64,000 bases of DNA from Mallotus nudiflorus (taxonomy: Eukaryota > Streptophyta > Magnoliopsida > Malpighiales > Euphorbiaceae), in assembly GCA_947683625.1 (NCBI GenBank), contig CANTUR010000900.1:124001-188000 (forward strand). Reading direction: 5' to 3'. A program made the position numbers and the translations under genes. Of this stretch, positions 11,501 to 21,919 are shown one piece after another (within the stretch, counting starts at the first letter, position 1; each line of letters opens with the position of its first letter). The notes below the pieces were generated by a model. That model worked only from the letters and a program-made list of their open reading frames with translations. It was not told the DNA's origin and searched no databases.

Positions 11501-13344
11501 TTGAGATTGAGTGCGATGCAAGTGGCATAGGTATTGGAGGAGTTTTGATGCAAGAAGGCAAGCCCATAGCATTCTTTAGCGAAAAGCTAAGTGGAGCAAG
11601 TCTAAACTACCCTACATATGACAAGGAGTTCTATGCATTGGTGAGGGTTCTAAGGACATGGCAGCATTACCTTGGTTACAAAGAATTCATAATTCACACT
11701 GACCATGAGTCCTTGAAGTATCTCAAAGGACAAGGAAAGCTCAACAAGAGACATGCAAAATGGGTGGAATTCATTGAATCCTTTCCGTACATCATTAAGT
11801 ACAAGCAAGGGAAAGAAAATGTGGTGGCCGATGCATTGTCAAGAAGGTATGCCTTGATCTCTAAACTTGATGCAAAATTATTAGGATTTGAATACATCAA
11901 AGATCTTTATTCTAATGATCTTGATTTTGCTAATGTTTATGGGGCATGTGAGAAAGGGGGTTTTGATAAGTTCTATAAGTTTGATGGTTTTCTTTTTCGG
12001 GAAAACAAATTGTGTGTGCCACAAAGTTCTTTAAGAGAGTTACTTGTGAGAGAGGCACATAGCGGAGGTTTAATGGGGCATTTTGGGATTAAGAAAACTT
12101 TGGATGTGTTGGGTGACCATTTCTTTTGGCCACACATGAAAAGGGATGTTAAGAGAATTTGTGAGAAATGCATTACTTGCAAACAAGCCAAATCCAAAGC
12201 AATGCCTCATGGTTTGTATACACCTCTTACCATACCAAATGAACCTTGGGTAGACATTTCTATGGATTTTGTTTTAGGATTACCTAGGTCCAAGGGAGGG
12301 AGAGATTCCATTTTTGTTGTTGTGGACAGGTTTAGCAAAATGGCACATTTCATTCCATGTCACAAGACGGATGATGCAACCCATATTGCCAACCTATTCT
12401 TCAAGGAGATTGTTAGGCTACATGGAGTGCCAAGGACCATTGTGAGTGATAGGGATGTCAAATTCCTAAGTCACTTTTGGAAGACTCTTTGGGGAAAGAT
12501 GGGGACAAAGCTTTTGTATTCTACAACTTGTCATCCACAAACGGATGGACAAACGGAGGTGGTCAATAGGACACTTTCAACACTTTTGAGGGCTGTCATC
12601 CAAAGAAATCTGAAGAATTGGGAAGAATGTTTGCCACATGTGGAATTTGCTTACAATAGGAGTGTGCATGGTTCAACAAATTGCTCACCATTTGAAGTTG
12701 TGTATGGATTCAACCCAATGACTCCATTAGATTTGCTACCATTGCCATTGGACAAAGCTAATCTAGAGGGGAAACAAAAAGCTGAGTTCATCAAGACTTT
12801 GCATGAGAGGGTGCGTGCAAACATTGAGAAGAAGACACTCCAATATGAAAAGCAACACAACAAGGGGAGGAAGCAAGTCATTTTTGAGCCCGGAGATTGG
12901 GTGTGGGTGCACTTGAGGAAGGAAAGATTTCCTAACCAAAGGAAATCAAAGCTTATGCCAAGAGGAGATGGTCCTTTTAAAGTGCTTCAACGCATCAACA
13001 ACAATGCCTACAAGCTAGAACTTCCAAGTGAGTATGGCAATGTTAGTGCTACATTTAATGTTAGTGACTTGTCTTTGTTTGATTTAGGTGATAAAGATGA
13101 TGGAGCTGATTTGAGGACAAATCCTTTTGAAGAAAGGGGGAATGATGTGAATCCAAGTTCAAAGCCTAAAGAGATCCAAGATCCATTAATGGTACAAGAA
13201 GGCCTAATCACAAGGTCCAAGTCCAAGAAGCTTCAAGAAGCCATATTGGGTTTAATTAAGGACATTTGGAAAGCCCAAGAATTTCAGCCCAATAAGGCAT
13301 CCATAGAGGCCCAAGGAATAATATTTAACTTGTTTTTATGTTAA
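8587..13344 (+). CDS. gag-pol: Gag-Pol polyprotein of CRM retrotransposon, intact
   Basis: One open frame of 1585 residues encodes all proteins needed for retrotransposition. Residues about 14-46 look like a coiled coil, followed by an acidic/basic linker. Residues about 105-250 form the retrotransposon Gag domain. A CCHC knuckle has C330, C333, H338 and C343. The protease has D-S-G at 424-426. Reverse transcriptase spans about 670-850 with D766 and Y-F-D-D at 828-831. RNase H has D977, E1014, D1039 and D1082. Integrase has H1158, H1165, C1195, C1198 and catalytic D1227, D1288 and E1324 (35 residues between the last two), then a G-P-F module at 1462-1464. All key catalytic residues are present. 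The last 66 residues (1520-1585) are encoded inside the 3' LTR and include G-L-I-T-R at 1539-1543, the CRM-type tail. The start is the first ATG after the leader and gives the full Gag. Gag and Pol share one frame with no stop, so protease processing is presumed. Confidence 0.95.
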   Translation: MSKDTSSSSTNDHVIQAMQQQFERMFNMMAGVNEKLERHDGILNQLQGEPKERRRPPINQEDYEGEDELDDDQVTLVGQQINPRRQARRGRPKDDVDRNLGSIKMKIPSFQGRNDPDVYLEWERKVELIFECHNYSEEKKVKLAAVEFSDYAIVWWDQFCKERRRYEERPVESWREMKQIMRKRFVPSHYYRELHQRLQTLIQGSMSVEEYHKEMEKAMIRANVVEDREATMARFLRGLNKNIADVVDLQHYVEIEDMVNLAMKVERQLKGKRYDSKPNVGSSSSWKTSWGKKDDKPFNKSKVEENKPKIDLGNKGKGENQLAQTRGIKCFKCLGHGHIARECPNKKAMILRDGDIESESEGDSDDDMPSLEDCSDVECAKGDNLVVQRTLSLQNKHDVHREQRENLFHTHCLISNKLCNMIVDSGSCTNVASTLLVEKLKLPTTKHPRPYKLQWLNESGVVKVNKQVLISFQIGRYKDEVLCDVLPMLAGHMLLGRPWQYDRRANHDGFKNMYTLTMDGKRFNLGPLTPKQIFEDQMRIKQQYEEMGSSLGNSLGRETFESKEKGEMSEPKNSNSLDQNGKHMVRENKEGSNERKMSVYAKMSDVKEAMLLRQHMLVLMYKEILHISNEITNGLPSVVVDLLQVYEDLFPEEIPNGLPPKRGIEHQIDFIPGASIPNRPAYRCNPEETKEIQKQVSELMEKGYVRESMSPCAVPVLLVPKKDGTWRMCVDCRAINKITVKYRHPIPRLDDMLDELHGSYLFSKIDLKSGYHQIRMREGDEWKTAFKTKHGLYEWLVMPFGLTNAPSTFMRLMNHVLRAFIGKFVVVYFDDILVYSKNLDEHVQHLTCVFDVLREEKLYANLKKCYFCTNEITFLGYIVNDKGIHVDQEKVKVIREWPTPTSVSDARSFHGLASFYRRFIKNFSTIAAPLTECIKKNVGFKWGIEQDEAFNLLKDKLSSAPLLSLPNFTKPFEIECDASGIGIGGVLMQEGKPIAFFSEKLSGASLNYPTYDKEFYALVRVLRTWQHYLGYKEFIIHTDHESLKYLKGQGKLNKRHAKWVEFIESFPYIIKYKQGKENVVADALSRRYALISKLDAKLLGFEYIKDLYSNDLDFANVYGACEKGGFDKFYKFDGFLFRENKLCVPQSSLRELLVREAHSGGLMGHFGIKKTLDVLGDHFFWPHMKRDVKRICEKCITCKQAKSKAMPHGLYTPLTIPNEPWVDISMDFVLGLPRSKGGRDSIFVVVDRFSKMAHFIPCHKTDDATHIANLFFKEIVRLHGVPRTIVSDRDVKFLSHFWKTLWGKMGTKLLYSTTCHPQTDGQTEVVNRTLSTLLRAVIQRNLKNWEECLPHVEFAYNRSVHGSTNCSPFEVVYGFNPMTPLDLLPLPLDKANLEGKQKAEFIKTLHERVRANIEKKTLQYEKQHNKGRKQVIFEPGDWVWVHLRKERFPNQRKSKLMPRGDGPFKVLQRINNNAYKLELPSEYGNVSATFNVSDLSLFDLGDKDDGADLRTNPFEERGNDVNPSSKPKEIQDPLMVQEGLITRSKSKKLQEAILGLIKDIWKAQEFQPNKASIEAQGIIFNLFLC
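13129..13142 (+). other. Polypurine tract of CRM element
   Basis: Fourteen purines, GAAGAAAGGGGGAA, abut the 3' LTR. This is the expected primer for plus-strand DNA synthesis. It lies inside the coding sequence, covering the E-E-R-G-N part of the C-terminal tail, so the tract is under both coding and replication constraint. The non-autonomous element has almost the same tract at 32240-32253. Confidence 0.9.
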
Positions 13345-13966
13345 TAACAATTAGGGTTACATGTAGCCACCATATACAAGTTAATAGGGTAATTAATACC
13401 AAGTAATGGTTATTATTATGGGTAGTGGTTACTAAAGTTAATGGGGTAATCAATACCAAGTAATGGCTATTAATGTGGGTAATGGCTATTAAGGCCATTT
13501 AAGAGTCAAAGTAATCCTATGTGTGTGAGTCTATTTTAGTAGTGTGAGCATGGACTTGTACTCTATATAAACAAGTCCTTTTCTTTCTTTTGTAGCATGA
13601 ATGAATTTGATATATGAATTATAACTTTGTTTGAGTTTTATTGTGAGGAATTTTGTCTTTAATTTCTTGCATAAACTTTGTGACTTATCAAGCTTTATTC
13701 TAGCTTGTGGTGTCAAAATCTAAATCTTTGTTTTCTTTTTATTTATCAAACTTTCTTGTTTGTGGCATAAGAGGAAATTCAAAGTCTATCTTAGTATCTT
13801 TATCCTTGTTGGTAAAGGGGTTAAGTAGCATCTATCTTCTTACTTCAATCTTTGAACGATCCGAATTTGTGGATTAAATTGGTAATTTCTAGCTTTCTTC
13901 TAATTCAACTTATCATAGTATTCTTGCTATTGGGGAATTAATTGATGAAACCTACAATTCCCATCA
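13143..13966 (+). repeat. 3' LTR of CRM element
   Basis: An 824-bp LTR with the same ends as the 5' copy. It encodes the last 66 residues of Pol up to the stop at 13342-13344 and carries the TATA box copy at 13564-13571. Two differences from the 5' LTR make about 99.8 percent identity. Both look derived on this side, because the solo LTR shares the 5' LTR base at both sites. One of them changes Met to Ile in the Pol tail. Confidence 0.96.
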
Positions 13967-13971
13967 GTTAT
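13967..13971. repeat. Target site duplication, right copy (GTTAT)
   Basis: The right-hand GTTAT that matches 7053-7057. It also serves as the first five bases of the next HOR (13967-16275). Confidence 0.97.
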
Positions 13972-16900
13972 CCAATGCTCCGATTGCATATTTTCAATAC
14001 TAAGTACTTATTTTAGAGTTCTGAACTCATGAATACGATCGATATAATTGGATGCACAAATTGTGCACATGTTTGAGCGCAAGACTTGAACTCGTGCAAA
14101 TTTGTGAACAAATGCTTTTGAACATGTTATCCAACGTTGCAATTGCATATTTTCAATAGTAAGTACTTGTTCTAGAATTCTCAACTCATGAACACAATCG
14201 ACATAATTGAATGCACATCTGCACATGTTTGAACGCAAAATGCGACCTCGTGCAAATTTGTGCACAAATGGTTTTGAACATGTTATCCAATGTTCCAATT
14301 GTATATTTTCAATGCTAAGTACTTATTTTAGAGTTCTGAACTCGTGAATACAATTGACATAATTGAATGCACACTTTGTGCACATTCGCACATGTTTGAA
14401 CGCTAAACTTGAACTCGTGCAAATTTGTGGACAAATGCTTTCGAATATGTTATCCAATGTTCCAACTGAATATTTGCAATACTAAGTACTTGTTCTCGAA
14501 TTCTAATCTCATGAACACAATTGACATAATTGAATGCACGATTTGTCCACATTTGCACATGTTTGAACGCAAAACGTGCAAATTTGTGCACAAATGGTTT
14601 TGAACATGTTATCCAGTGTTCCAATTGCATATTTACAAATACTAAGTACTTATTCTAGAGTTCTGAACTCATGAATACAATTGACATAATTGAATGCAGA
14701 ATTTGTGCACATTTGCACACATTTGAACGCAAAACGTGCAAATTTGCGAACAAATGCTTTTGAACTTGTTATCCAATGTTGCAATTGCATATTTCCAGTA
14801 CTAGGTACGCTTTACAGAATTCTAAACTCATGAATACAATTTGACAGAATCGAATGCACAATTTGTGCACGTTTGCACATGTTTGAACGCAAAACGTGAA
14901 CTCGTGCAAATTTGTGCACAAATGGTTTTGAACATGTTATCCAGTGTTCCAATTGCATATTTACATTACTAAGCACTTGTTTTAGAGTTCTGAACTCATG
15001 AATACAATTGACATAATTGAATGCACAATTTGTGCACATTTGCGCATCTTTGAACGCAAAACTTGAACTCGTGCAAATCTATGCACAAATGGTTTTGAAC
15101 ATGTTATACAATGTTCCAATTGCATATTTTCAATACTATGTACTTATTTTAGGATTCTAAACTCATGAATGCAATTGACATAATTGAATGCAGAATTTGT
15201 ACACATTTGCACATGTTTGAACCCAAAACGTGAACTCGTGCAAATTTGTGCACAAACGGTTTTGAACATGTCATCCAATGCTTCAATCGCATACTTAAAA
15301 ATACTTAGTTCTTATTTTAGAGTTCTGAATTCATGAATACAATTGACGTAATTGAATGCACAATTTGTGCACATTTGCACATGCTTTGAACAAAAAACGT
15401 GAACTCGCGCAAATTTGTGCGCAAATGGTTTTGAACATGCTATCCAATGTTCCCAATTGCATATTTACGATACTAATTACTTATTCATGAATTCTAAACT
15501 CATGAAAACAATTGACATAATTGAATGCACAATTTGTGCACATTTTGCACACGTTTGAATGCAAAACGTGAACTCGTGCAAATTTGTGCACAAATGGTTT
15601 TGAACGTGTTATCCAATGTTCCAAATGCATATTTACAGTAACAATTGCTTATTTTAGGTTTCTGAACCGATGATTACAATTGACATAATTGAATGCACAA
15701 TTTGTGCATATTTGCTCATGTTTAAACGCAAAACGTGAACCCTTGCAAATTTGTGCACAAATGGTATTGAACATGTTATCCAATGTTCCAATGGCATATT
15801 TACAATACAAAGTACTTATTTTAGAGTTCTTATCTCATGAATACAATTGACATGATTGAATGCGCAATTTGTGCACATTTGCACATGTTTGAACGCAAAA
15901 CGTGAACTCGTGCAAATTTGTGAACAAATGCTTTTGAACATGTTATCCAGTGCTGCAATTGTATATTTGAAACACTAGGTACTTATGCTAGAATTCTAAA
16001 CTCATGAATACAATTGACATTATTGAATGCACAATTTGTGCATATTTGCTCATGTTTGAACGCAAAACGTGAACTTGTGCAAATTTAGGCACAAATGGTT
16101 TTGAACGTGTTATCCAATGCTCCAATTGCATTTTTACAGTACTAATTACTTATTCTAGAATTCAAAACTCTTGAATACAATTGACAAGACTGAATGCAAA
16201 ATTTGTGCACATTTGCACATCTTTGAACGCAAAACTTAAACTCGTGCAAATTTATTCACAAATGGTTTTGAACATGTTATCCAATGCTCCGATTGCATAT
16301 TTTCAATACTAAGTACTTATTTTAGAGTTCTGAACTCATGAATACGATCGATATAATTGGATGCACAAATTGTGCACATGTTTGAGCGCAAGACTTGAAC
16401 TCGTGCAAATTTGTGAACAAATGCTTTTGAACATGTTATCCAACGTTGCAATTGCATATTTTCAATAGTAAGTACTTGTTCTAGAATTCTCAACTCATGA
16501 ACACAATCGACATAATTGAATGCACATCTGCACATGTTTGAACGCAAAATGCGACCTCGTGCAAATTTGTGCACAAATGGTTTTGAACATGTTATCCAAT
16601 GTTCCAATTGTATATTTTCAATGCTAAGTACTTATTTTAGAGTTCTGAACTCGTGAATACAATTGACATAATTGAATGCACACTTTGTGCACATTCGCAC
16701 ATGTTTGAACGCTAAACTTGAACTCGTGCAAATTTGTGGACAAATGCTTTCGAATATGTTATCCAATGTTCCAACTGAATATTTGCAATACTAAGTACTT
16801 GTTCTCGAATTCTAATCTCATGAACACAATTGACATAATTGAATGCACGATTTGTCCACATTTGCACATGTTTGAACGCAAAACGTGCAAATTTGTGCAC

Positions 16901-19900
16901 AAATGGTTTTGAACATGTTATCCAGTGTTCCAATTGCATATTTACAAATACTAAGTACTTATTCTAGAGTTCTGAACTCATGAATACAATTGACATAATT
17001 GAATGCAGAATTTGTGCACATTTGCACACATTTGAACGCAAAACGTGCAAATTTGCGAACAAATGCTTTTGAACTTGTTATCCAATGTTGCAATTGCATA
17101 TTTCCAGTACTAGGTACGCTTTACAGAATTCTAAACTCATGAATACAATTTGACAGAATCGAATGCACAATTTGTGCACGTTTGCACATGTTTGAACGCA
17201 AAACGTGAACTCGTGCAAATTTGTGCACAAATGGTTTTGAACATGTTATCCAGTGTTCCAATTGCATATTTACATTACTAAGCACTTGTTTTAGAGTTCT
17301 GAACTCATGAATACAATTGACATAATTGAATGCACAATTTGTGCACATTTGCGCATCTTTGAACGCAAAACTTGAACTCGTGCAAATCTATGCACAAATG
17401 GTTTTGAACATGTTATACAATGTTCCAATTGCATATTTTCAATACTATGTACTTATTTTAGGATTCTAAACTCATGAATGCAATTGACATAATTGAATGC
17501 AGAATTTGTACACATTTGCACATGTTTGAACCCAAAACGTGAACTCGTGCAAATTTGTGCACAAACGGTTTTGAACATGTCATCCAATGCTTCAATCGCA
17601 TACTTAAAAATACTTAGTTCTTATTTTAGAGTTCTGAATTCATGAATACAATTGACGTAATTGAATGCACAATTTGTGCACATTTGCACATGCTTTGAAC
17701 AAAAAACGTGAACTCGCGCAAATTTGTGCGCAAATGGTTTTGAACATGCTATCCAATGTTCCCAATTGCATATTTACGATACTAATTACTTATTCATGAA
17801 TTCTAAACTCATGAAAACAATTGACATAATTGAATGCACAATTTGTGCACATTTTGCACACGTTTGAATGCAAAACGTGAACTCGTGCAAATTTGTGCAC
17901 AAATGGTTTTGAACGTGTTATCCAATGTTCCAAATGCATATTTACAGTAACAATTGCTTATTTTAGGTTTCTGAACCGATGATTACAATTGACATAATTG
18001 AATGCACAATTTGTGCATATTTGCTCATGTTTAAACGCAAAACGTGAACCCTTGCAAATTTGTGCACAAATGGTATTGAACATGTTATCCAATGTTCCAA
18101 TGGCATATTTACAATACAAAGTACTTATTTTAGAGTTCTTATCTCATGAATACAATTGACATGATTGAATGCGCAATTTGTGCACATTTGCACATGTTTG
18201 AACGCAAAACGTGAACTCGTGCAAATTTGTGAACAAATGCTTTTGAACATGTTATCCAGTGCTGCAATTGTATATTTGAAACACTAGGTACTTATGCTAG
18301 AATTCTAAACTCATGAATACAATTGACATTATTGAATGCACAATTTGTGCATATTTGCTCATGTTTGAACGCAAAACGTGAACTTGTGCAAATTTAGGCA
18401 CAAATGGTTTTGAACGTGTTATCCAATGCTCCAATTGCATTTTTACAGTACTAATTACTTATTCTAGAATTCAAAACTCTTGAATACAATTGACAAGACT
18501 GAATGCAAAATTTGTGCACATTTGCACATCTTTGAACGCAAAACTTAAACTCGTGCAAATTTATTCACAAATGGTTTTGAACATGTTATCCAATGCTCCG
18601 ATTGCATATTTTCAATACTAAGTACTTATTTTAGAGTTCTGAACTCATGAATACGATCGATATAATTGGATGCACAAATTGTGCACATGTTTGAGCGCAA
18701 GACTTGAACTCGTGCAAATTTGTGAACAAATGCTTTTGAACATGTTATCCAACGTTGCAATTGCATATTTTCAATAGTAAGTACTTGTTCTAGAATTCTC
18801 AACTCATGAACACAATCGACATAATTGAATGCACATCTGCACATGTTTGAACGCAAAATGCGACCTCGTGCAAATTTGTGCACAAATGGTTTTGAACATG
18901 TTATCCAATGTTCCAATTGTATATTTTCAATGCTAAGTACTTATTTTAGAGTTCTGAACTCGTGAATACAATTGACATAATTGAATGCACACTTTGTGCA
19001 CATTCGCACATGTTTGAACGCTAAACTTGAACTCGTGCAAATTTGTGGACAAATGCTTTCGAATATGTTATCCAATGTTCCAACTGAATATTTGCAATAC
19101 TAAGTACTTGTTCTCGAATTCTAATCTCATGAACACAATTGACATAATTGAATGCACGATTTGTCCACATTTGCACATGTTTGAACGCAAAACGTGCAAA
19201 TTTGTGCACAAATGGTTTTGAACATGTTATCCAGTGTTCCAATTGCATATTTACAAATACTAAGTACTTATTCTAGAGTTCTGAACTCATGAATACAATT
19301 GACATAATTGAATGCAGAATTTGTGCACATTTGCACACATTTGAACGCAAAACGTGCAAATTTGCGAACAAATGCTTTTGAACTTGTTATCCAATGTTGC
19401 AATTGCATATTTCCAGTACTAGGTACGCTTTACAGAATTCTAAACTCATGAATACAATTTGACAGAATCGAATGCACAATTTGTGCACGTTTGCACATGT
19501 TTGAACGCAAAACGTGAACTCGTGCAAATTTGTGCACAAATGGTTTTGAACATGTTATCCAGTGTTCCAATTGCATATTTACATTACTAAGCACTTGTTT
19601 TAGAGTTCTGAACTCATGAATACAATTGACATAATTGAATGCACAATTTGTGCACATTTGCGCATCTTTGAACGCAAAACTTGAACTCGTGCAAATCTAT
19701 GCACAAATGGTTTTGAACATGTTATACAATGTTCCAATTGCATATTTTCAATACTATGTACTTATTTTAGGATTCTAAACTCATGAATGCAATTGACATA
19801 ATTGAATGCAGAATTTGTACACATTTGCACATGTTTGAACCCAAAACGTGAACTCGTGCAAATTTGTGCACAAACGGTTTTGAACATGTCATCCAATGCT

Positions 19901-21085
19901 TCAATCGCATACTTAAAAATACTTAGTTCTTATTTTAGAGTTCTGAATTCATGAATACAATTGACGTAATTGAATGCACAATTTGTGCACATTTGCACAT
20001 GCTTTGAACACAAAACGTGAACTCGCGCAAATTTGTGCGCAAATGGTTTTGAACATGCTATCCAATGTTCCCAATTGCATATTTACGATACTAATTACTT
20101 ATTCATGAATTCTAAACTCATGAAAACAATTGACATAATTGAATGCACAATTTGTGCACATTTTGCACACGTTTGAATGCAAAACGTGAACTCGTGCAAA
20201 TTTGTGCACAAATGGTTTTGAACGTGTTATCCAATGTTCCAAATGCATATTTACAGTAACAATTGCTTATTTTAGGTTTCTGAACCGATGATTACAATTG
20301 ACATAATTGAATGCACAATTTGTGCATATTTGCTCATGTTTAAACGCAAAACGTGAACCCTTGCAAATTTGTGCACAAATGGTATTGAACATGTTATCCA
20401 ATGTTCCAATGGCATATTTACAATACAAAGTACTTATTTTAGAGTTCTTATCTCATGAATACAATTGACATGATTGAATGCGCAATTTGTGCACATTTGT
20501 ACATGTTTGAACGCAAAACGTGAACTCGTGCAAATTTGTGAACAAATGCTTTTGAACATGTTATCCAGTGCTGCAATTGTATATTTGAAACACTAGGTAC
20601 TTATGCTAGAATTCTAAACTCATGAATACAATTGACATTATTGAATGCACAATTTGTGCATATTTGCTCATGTTTGAACGCAAAACGTGAACTTGTGCAA
20701 ATTTAGGCACAAATGGTTTTGAACGTGTTATCCAATGCTCCAATTGCATTTTTACAGTACTAATTACTTATTCTAGAATTCAAAACTCTTGAATACAATT
20801 GACAAGACTGAATGCAAAATTTGTGCACATTTGCACATCTTTGAACGCAAAACTTAAACTCGTGCAAATTTATTCACAAATGGTTTTGAACATGTTATCC
20901 AATGCTCCGATTGCATATTTTCAATACTAAGTACTTATTTTAGAGTTCTGAACTCATGAATACGATCGATATAATTGGATGCACAAATTGTGCACATGTT
21001 TGAGCGCAAGACTTGAACTCGTGCAAATTTGTGAACAAATGCTTTTGAACATGTTATCCAACGTTGCAATTGCATATTTTCAATA

Positions 21086-21090
21086 GTAAG
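21086..21090. repeat. Target site duplication of solo LTR, left copy (GTAAG)
   Basis: GTAAG before the solo LTR is repeated at 21915-21919 after it. The satellite reads AATAGTAAGTACTT at this place in other copies, so the insertion split a single GTAAG. This falls at about bases 34-38 of monomer m2. Confidence 0.96.
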
Positions 21091-21914
21091 TGATGGGAAT
21101 TGTAGGTTTCATCAATTAACTCCCCAATAGCAAGAATACTATGATAAGTTGAATTAGAAGAAAACCAGAAATTACCAATTTAATCCACAAATTTGGATCG
21201 TTCAAAGATTGAAGTAAGAAGATAGATGCTACTTAACCCCTTTACCAACAAGGATAAAGATACTAAGATAGACTTTGAATTTCCTCTTATGCCACAAACA
21301 AGAAAGTTTGATAAATAAAAAGAAAACAAAGATTTAGATTTTGACACCACAAGCTAGAATAAAGCTTGATAAGTCACAAAGTTTATGCAAGAAATTAAAG
21401 ACAAAATTCCTCACAATAAAACTCAAACAAAGTTATAATTCATATATCAAATTCATTCATGCTACAAAAGAAAGCAAAGGACTTGTTTATATAGAGTACA
21501 AGTCCATGCTCACACTACTAAAATAGACTCACACACATAGGATTACTTTTACTCTTAAATGGCCTTAATAACCATTAACCACATTAATAGCCATTACTTA
21601 TTATTGATTACCCCATTAACTTTAGTAACCACTACCCATAATAATAGCCATTACTTGGTATTAATTACCCTATTAACTTGTATATGGTGGCTACATGTAA
21701 CCCTAATTGTTATTAACACAAAAACAAGTTAAATATTATTCCTTGGGCCTCCATGGATGCCTTATTGGGCTGAAATTCGTGGGCTTTCCAAATGTCCTTA
21801 ATTAAACCCAATATGGCTTCTTGAAGCTTCTTGGATTTGGACCTTGTGATTGGGCCTTCTTGTACTATTAATGGATCTTTGATCTCTTTAGGCTTTGAAC
21901 TTGGATTCACATCA
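21091..21914 (-). mobile_element. Solo LTR of the CRM family, inverted
   Basis: An 824-bp reverse-complement copy of the CRM LTR, with TGATGGGAATTG at its left end and GGATTCACATCA at its right end, flanked by intact GTAAG duplications. No internal region is present. That is the product of recombination between the two LTRs of a former full element. Compared by eye with the 5' LTR of the full element it has about 16 substitutions (roughly 2 percent) and no length change. It therefore derives from a different, probably older insertion, and not from the element at 7058. The TATA box survives in reverse orientation. Confidence 0.96.
21713..21913 (-). pseudogene. LTR-borne C-terminal pol fragment in solo LTR
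   Basis: The reverse strand of the solo LTR keeps the frame for the last 66 residues of CRM Pol, ending at a TAA at 21713-21715. It has no upstream pol, so it is a remnant. The open frame happens to continue into the adjacent satellite, giving a chimeric 113-residue frame (22054 down to 21713) that is not a real gene. Compared with the full element the tail has four changes: Q to K, M to I, L to P and Q to H. The change at the motif gives G-P-I-T-R, the form I associate with CRM proteins generally. Confidence 0.75.
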
Positions 21915-21919
21915 GTAAG
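21915..21919. repeat. Target site duplication of solo LTR, right copy (GTAAG)
   Basis: Right-hand copy of the GTAAG duplication, from which the satellite resumes as GTAAGTACTTGTTC. Removing 829 bp restores the HOR register. Confidence 0.96.

Larger units (their letters stand above)
7058..13966 (+). mobile_element. Complete CRM-type Ty3/gypsy LTR retrotransposon
   Basis: A 6909-bp element with every part expected of an autonomous chromovirus: 5' LTR (7058-7881), tRNA-iMet primer binding site (7886-7897), leader, one uninterrupted gag-pol frame (8587-13344), polypurine tract (13129-13142), 3' LTR (13143-13966) and a GTTAT target duplication. Domain order is Gag, zinc knuckle, protease, reverse transcriptase, RNase H, integrase, which is Ty3/gypsy order. 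The CRM assignment rests on the integrase core and GPF region, the DLRTNPF segment, and a tail with the GLITRSKSKKLQEA-type motif reading into the 3' LTR. No classical chromodomain is visible. The two LTRs differ at only two positions by eye, so insertion was recent. Another chromovirus lineage such as Galadriel or Tekay is less likely because of the CRM-style tail. Confidence 0.96.
13967..21090 (+). repeat. Satellite HOR array, second block
   Basis: Three full 2309-bp HORs at 13967-16275, 16276-18584 and 18585-20893, then the first 197 bases of another, broken by the solo LTR. All three full copies share a private G in GGTACGCTTTACAG (near 14808, 17117 and 19426), where other copies have T or C. 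The first two also share AACAAAAAACG (near 15390 and 17699) instead of AACACAAAACG. These shared variants show local tandem duplication. No gene is present. Confidence 0.95.
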
